From an uncultured Oscillibacter sp. (GTDB lineage Bacteria; Bacillota; Clostridia; Oscillospirales; Oscillospiraceae): DNA of 59,832 nucleotides. Positions 57,685 to 59,832 of this stretch are shown piece by piece. Every line of letters begins with the position of its first letter. Within the stretch, counting starts at the first letter, position 1. The notes under the pieces were generated by a model. That model was not told the origin of the DNA. It worked only from the letters and a program-made list of their open reading frames with translations, and ran no database searches. The stretch lies in assembly GCA_902490355.1 (NCBI GenBank), contig CABUDN010000002.1:1-59832 (forward strand). Direction: 5' to 3'. A program made the translations under genes and the position numbers.

Positions 57685-58473
57685 ATGATTCAGAGCATTG
57701 CCAGAGCCGTTCAAATATTAAATCTGTTTCGTGACACTCCCCGGCTCGGTATTTCCCAAATTGCCCAGAAGGTCGGCCTTCCCAAAACCACCGTCTTCGG
57801 GCTTGTGCAGTCGCTGTGTGAGGAAAACTTCCTCGCCCGCGATCCGCAGACCCACGATTACAGCCTGGGCATCGCTCTGTTCGAACTGGGGACCATTTGT
57901 GAAAGCAGGCTCGATCTGCGAAAAATTGCCGCCCCGTTTATGCAGTCTCTTTACGAAAAAGTAAACGATACGGTACAGCTTACGGTATTGACCGGCAGAT
58001 ACTCCACCTATATCTCCAAGGTCGTTGCGCCGAACAACATGACCTTCGCAATGGCCATCGGCGTACGGGCATTTGCTCATTGCACCGCCAGCGGCAAGGT
58101 GCTGCTGGCCTACAAGCCTCGGGAGGAAATCGACAAGCTGTACGCCGGTGTAACCCTGGAGCGGCCAACCGCGCACACGCATCCCAACTACGAGCTGCTT
58201 CGCAGGCAGCTGGACGACATCTGCAGGCAGGGATATTCCACAGAGTGCCAGGAAGTCCATGAGGAACTGGCCGGTGTGGCCGTCCCCGTCTTTGATGCCA
58301 AGGGCGCTTCTTGTGCGGCGCTCTGCCTCTCCTTCCCCTACACCCGCTTTGGGAAGGACTACTTTTCCAGCAACATTCCCCTGCTAAAGGAAACCGCAGC
58401 CGAAATCTCCCAGCGGCTGGGCTGTTCCAGAAACCTGATCCCGCCGGAAGTTCTTGACCTGACGCTGTATTAA
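57685..58473 (+). CDS. IclR-family transcriptional regulator (second)
   Basis: A 262-aa IclR regulator with the DNA-binding part IQSIARAVQILNLFRDTPRLGISQIAQKVGLPKTTVFGLVQSL (recognition PKTTVFGLV). The effector domain has VAPNNMTFAMAIGVRAFAHCTASGKVLLAY and VAVPVFDAKGASCAALCLSFP. ATG 57685 gives the usual IclR N-terminus, but the ribosome site is weak; GTG 57673 is an alternative. It closes the accessory operon, which thus has an IclR gene at each end. Confidence 0.88.
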   Translation: MIQSIARAVQILNLFRDTPRLGISQIAQKVGLPKTTVFGLVQSLCEENFLARDPQTHDYSLGIALFELGTICESRLDLRKIAAPFMQSLYEKVNDTVQLTVLTGRYSTYISKVVAPNNMTFAMAIGVRAFAHCTASGKVLLAYKPREEIDKLYAGVTLERPTAHTHPNYELLRRQLDDICRQGYSTECQEVHEELAGVAVPVFDAKGASCAALCLSFPYTRFGKDYFSSNIPLLKETAAEISQRLGCSRNLIPPEVLDLTLY

Positions 58474-58646
58474 GCCGGACTCTGCGCAGGCCGGGTCTGC
58501 CAACCGGATTCCTGCAGACAGGAAACCGCCCGGTTTTCTTCCGGCGTTTCCCGTTCTGCCCGCAGGCGGCCCGGTCCATCTGATTTGCTGTATCTTCCGT
58601 GCGGATTTTCCCTTTCCTCAATGACTCCACTGCACAGGAGGTTTGT

Positions 58647-59630
58647 ATGACTACACTGCCAGGCATCAGTCCCTGGAGATTGCGCATTCGCCGGGAAACC
58701 GACGGCATTGCCATTTTGCAGGCCAAAACATACGTCCAGCAAGCGGTTCTACCTGACACGCTGTTCGGACAGCCCGTCATCCGCCTGGGCAACCGGGCAA
58801 TCAGTGCCCACGACTGGGAAGCAGACGGGGAAAGCGTCACACTGGCCTGCGGCAGCGTTCCATCCGATGCGAAATGGGACAACCGTGCTCTTTGCTCCCT
58901 GGTCCTGCCGGATACCTTGACGGAAGTCGGGGATTACGCTTTACAGGGGTGCTCTTCCCTGACATCCATAGAACTTCACGACCGGCCAATCCGCTGGGGC
59001 GCATGTATTCTGCTTGGCTGCGGCGCACTCCGTCAAATCCTGCTCAAGCGGGCCCATCCGGAAGACTGCGGATGTATGGCATACTTTGCCGGAGAACTCA
59101 GCAGTGAGCTGGAAATCACCGTCTCCGGTCCGGATGGCCCCTCCTTCCGGCTGCTGTTTCCGGAGTATTCCGAAACGGAAGAGGAGTTCTTTACCGATCA
59201 TCTGGACTTTCACTACCACCTTTCGGGTGCGGGCTATCAATATCATCACGCGTTTGTCAATCATCGTCTGAACTTTTATCACTACGACCGCAACTGGAAG
59301 TCGTTTCTGGGAATGGACTACAGTCTCCCTTCAGCAGCGCGCATCGCGTATAACCGTCTCCGCTGGCCTGTTCAGCTCTCAGAACGCAGCCAAGCCCTGT
59401 ACAGCCAGTATCTCAAAGCGCACGCGTCCGATGCTCTGACGCAGATTCTTCTGGAAAAGGACACGGCCGGTCTGCAGTTTCTGCTGCATGAGGCGCCTCC
59501 CAAACGGTCCGCCATCACGGCAGCTTGCGAACTGGCCCGTGAAGAAAATGCCACCGCGCTGCTTGCCTTGCTCTTGGAAGACCTGCACAGACGATCTGAC
59601 TGCGTCGAAACGAACCATTTTTCCCTCTAA
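58647..59630 (+). CDS. LRR-like/GAGYQYHHAF protein, copy C (stand-alone)
   Basis: Encodes 327 aa, paralogous to 29308-30288 and 45336-46328. Shared features are PGISPWRLRIRRE, AVLPDTLFGQPVIRLGNRAI, LVLPDTLTEVGDYALQGC, RLLFPEYSETEEE, HLSGAGYQYHHAF (signature 194-203), ARIAYNRLRWPV, GLQFLLHEAPP and ACELAREENATALLALLLEDLHRR. The Cys of the signature is Ala here, so the HH pair is the invariant core. AGGAGG is 5 bases before ATG 58647. It is nearer to copy A than to copy B in the repeat region (both have EVGDYAL/QVGDYAL). Function unknown. Confidence 0.8.
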   Translation: MTTLPGISPWRLRIRRETDGIAILQAKTYVQQAVLPDTLFGQPVIRLGNRAISAHDWEADGESVTLACGSVPSDAKWDNRALCSLVLPDTLTEVGDYALQGCSSLTSIELHDRPIRWGACILLGCGALRQILLKRAHPEDCGCMAYFAGELSSELEITVSGPDGPSFRLLFPEYSETEEEFFTDHLDFHYHLSGAGYQYHHAFVNHRLNFYHYDRNWKSFLGMDYSLPSAARIAYNRLRWPVQLSERSQALYSQYLKAHASDALTQILLEKDTAGLQFLLHEAPPKRSAITAACELAREENATALLALLLEDLHRRSDCVETNHFSL

Positions 59631-59734
59631 TCCGTACCTTCCCTCCGCTGTCCCCGCCTGCGGTTGAATGCCGCCATGGACTCGATTCCTGCCGGCAAGC
59701 CATCTCAGGGTAACGCCGCGGAGTGTGAAAAAAC

Positions 59735-59768
59735 GCAAAAAAGCGTCTCACAGTGAGACGCTTTTTTT
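59735..59768 (+). terminator. Intrinsic terminator after LRR-like copy C
   Basis: Perfect 14-base arms (59737-59750 and 59754-59767) around CAG, with a T-rich right end. Confidence 0.88.
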
Positions 59769-59832
59769 ATTTCCATCCTATCCCGGCACAGTTTCCCGCA
59801 TGATTCCAGCCTGCTCTCTTTACGCAAAAACT

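Noticed and set aside
1..59832. Mobile elements, phage genes, rRNA or tRNA genes.
   Set aside because: No transposase, integrase, terminal inverted repeats with target duplications, or tRNA/rRNA-like sequence was recognised by reading.

Overview
The window looks like the chromosome of a Gram-positive, anaerobic, high-GC clostridial bacterium, most like the Oscillospiraceae (Flavonifractor/Oscillibacter/Lawsonibacter type). The evidence is a tryptophan T-box, strong AGGAGG ribosome sites, an SLH-domain surface protein, a CBS/DRTGG-type manganese pyrophosphatase, a BlaI/M56 pair, a YtrA-type GntR/ABC operon and selenium/molybdenum hydroxylase accessory genes. The genus is an inference. No rRNA, tRNA, insertion sequence, phage gene or CRISPR array was seen.

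Layout. 1-4.6 kb: a sugar-acid locus (Ldh_2-type dehydrogenase divergent from GldA-like dehydrogenase, KduD-like SDR and DgoD-type galactonate dehydratase). 4.7-12.8 kb: nine genes on the minus strand for molybdenum cofactor synthesis, molybdate uptake and molybdenum hydroxylase maturation (mogA, moaA, moaC-MOSC fusion, moeA-like, modABC, yqeB, xdhC). 12.9-15.4 kb: a large SLH surface protein. 15.8-18.7 kb: BlaI repressor, M56 sensor protease and a small membrane protein. 18.9-25.3 kb: a response regulator, sensor kinase and HtrA protease, divergent from a VTC-domain polyphosphate polymerase-like protein, a DUF4956 membrane protein and a beta-helix-like lipoprotein. 25.4-30.3 kb: a four-gene operon with an LRR-like protein carrying a GAGYPYHHCF motif, a VWA/DUF2201 protein, a MoxR-type AAA ATPase and an extended SDR. 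30.4-32.4 kb: an autoregulated GntR/ABC exporter operon. 32.5-37 kb: manganese pyrophosphatase, Xaa-Pro peptidase and CTP synthase, the last behind a structured leader. 37.4-43.7 kb: two tandem paralogous ABC uptake cassettes; the second has a Trp-specifier T-box and a short Trp-containing leader peptide, so it is very probably trpXYZ. 43.8-45 kb: threonine ammonia-lyase. 45.3-59.6 kb: an accessory metabolic region with a Lin0512 protein, iron alcohol dehydrogenase, two IclR regulators, a TRAP transporter, MaoC, CaiB, fumarate-reductase-like flavoprotein, crotonase and Gfo/Idh/MocA oxidoreductase. It is flanked by two further copies of the GAGYxYHH protein.

The most promising undescribed element is the three-copy LRR-like/GAGYxYHH family: one copy lies inside a MoxR/VWA operon and two stand alone at the edges of the accessory region. 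Other strong leads are the layered T-box plus leader peptide control of trpXYZ, a near-identical promoter box shared by htrA and the VTC operon, and the TRAP/CoA catabolic cluster of unknown substrate.
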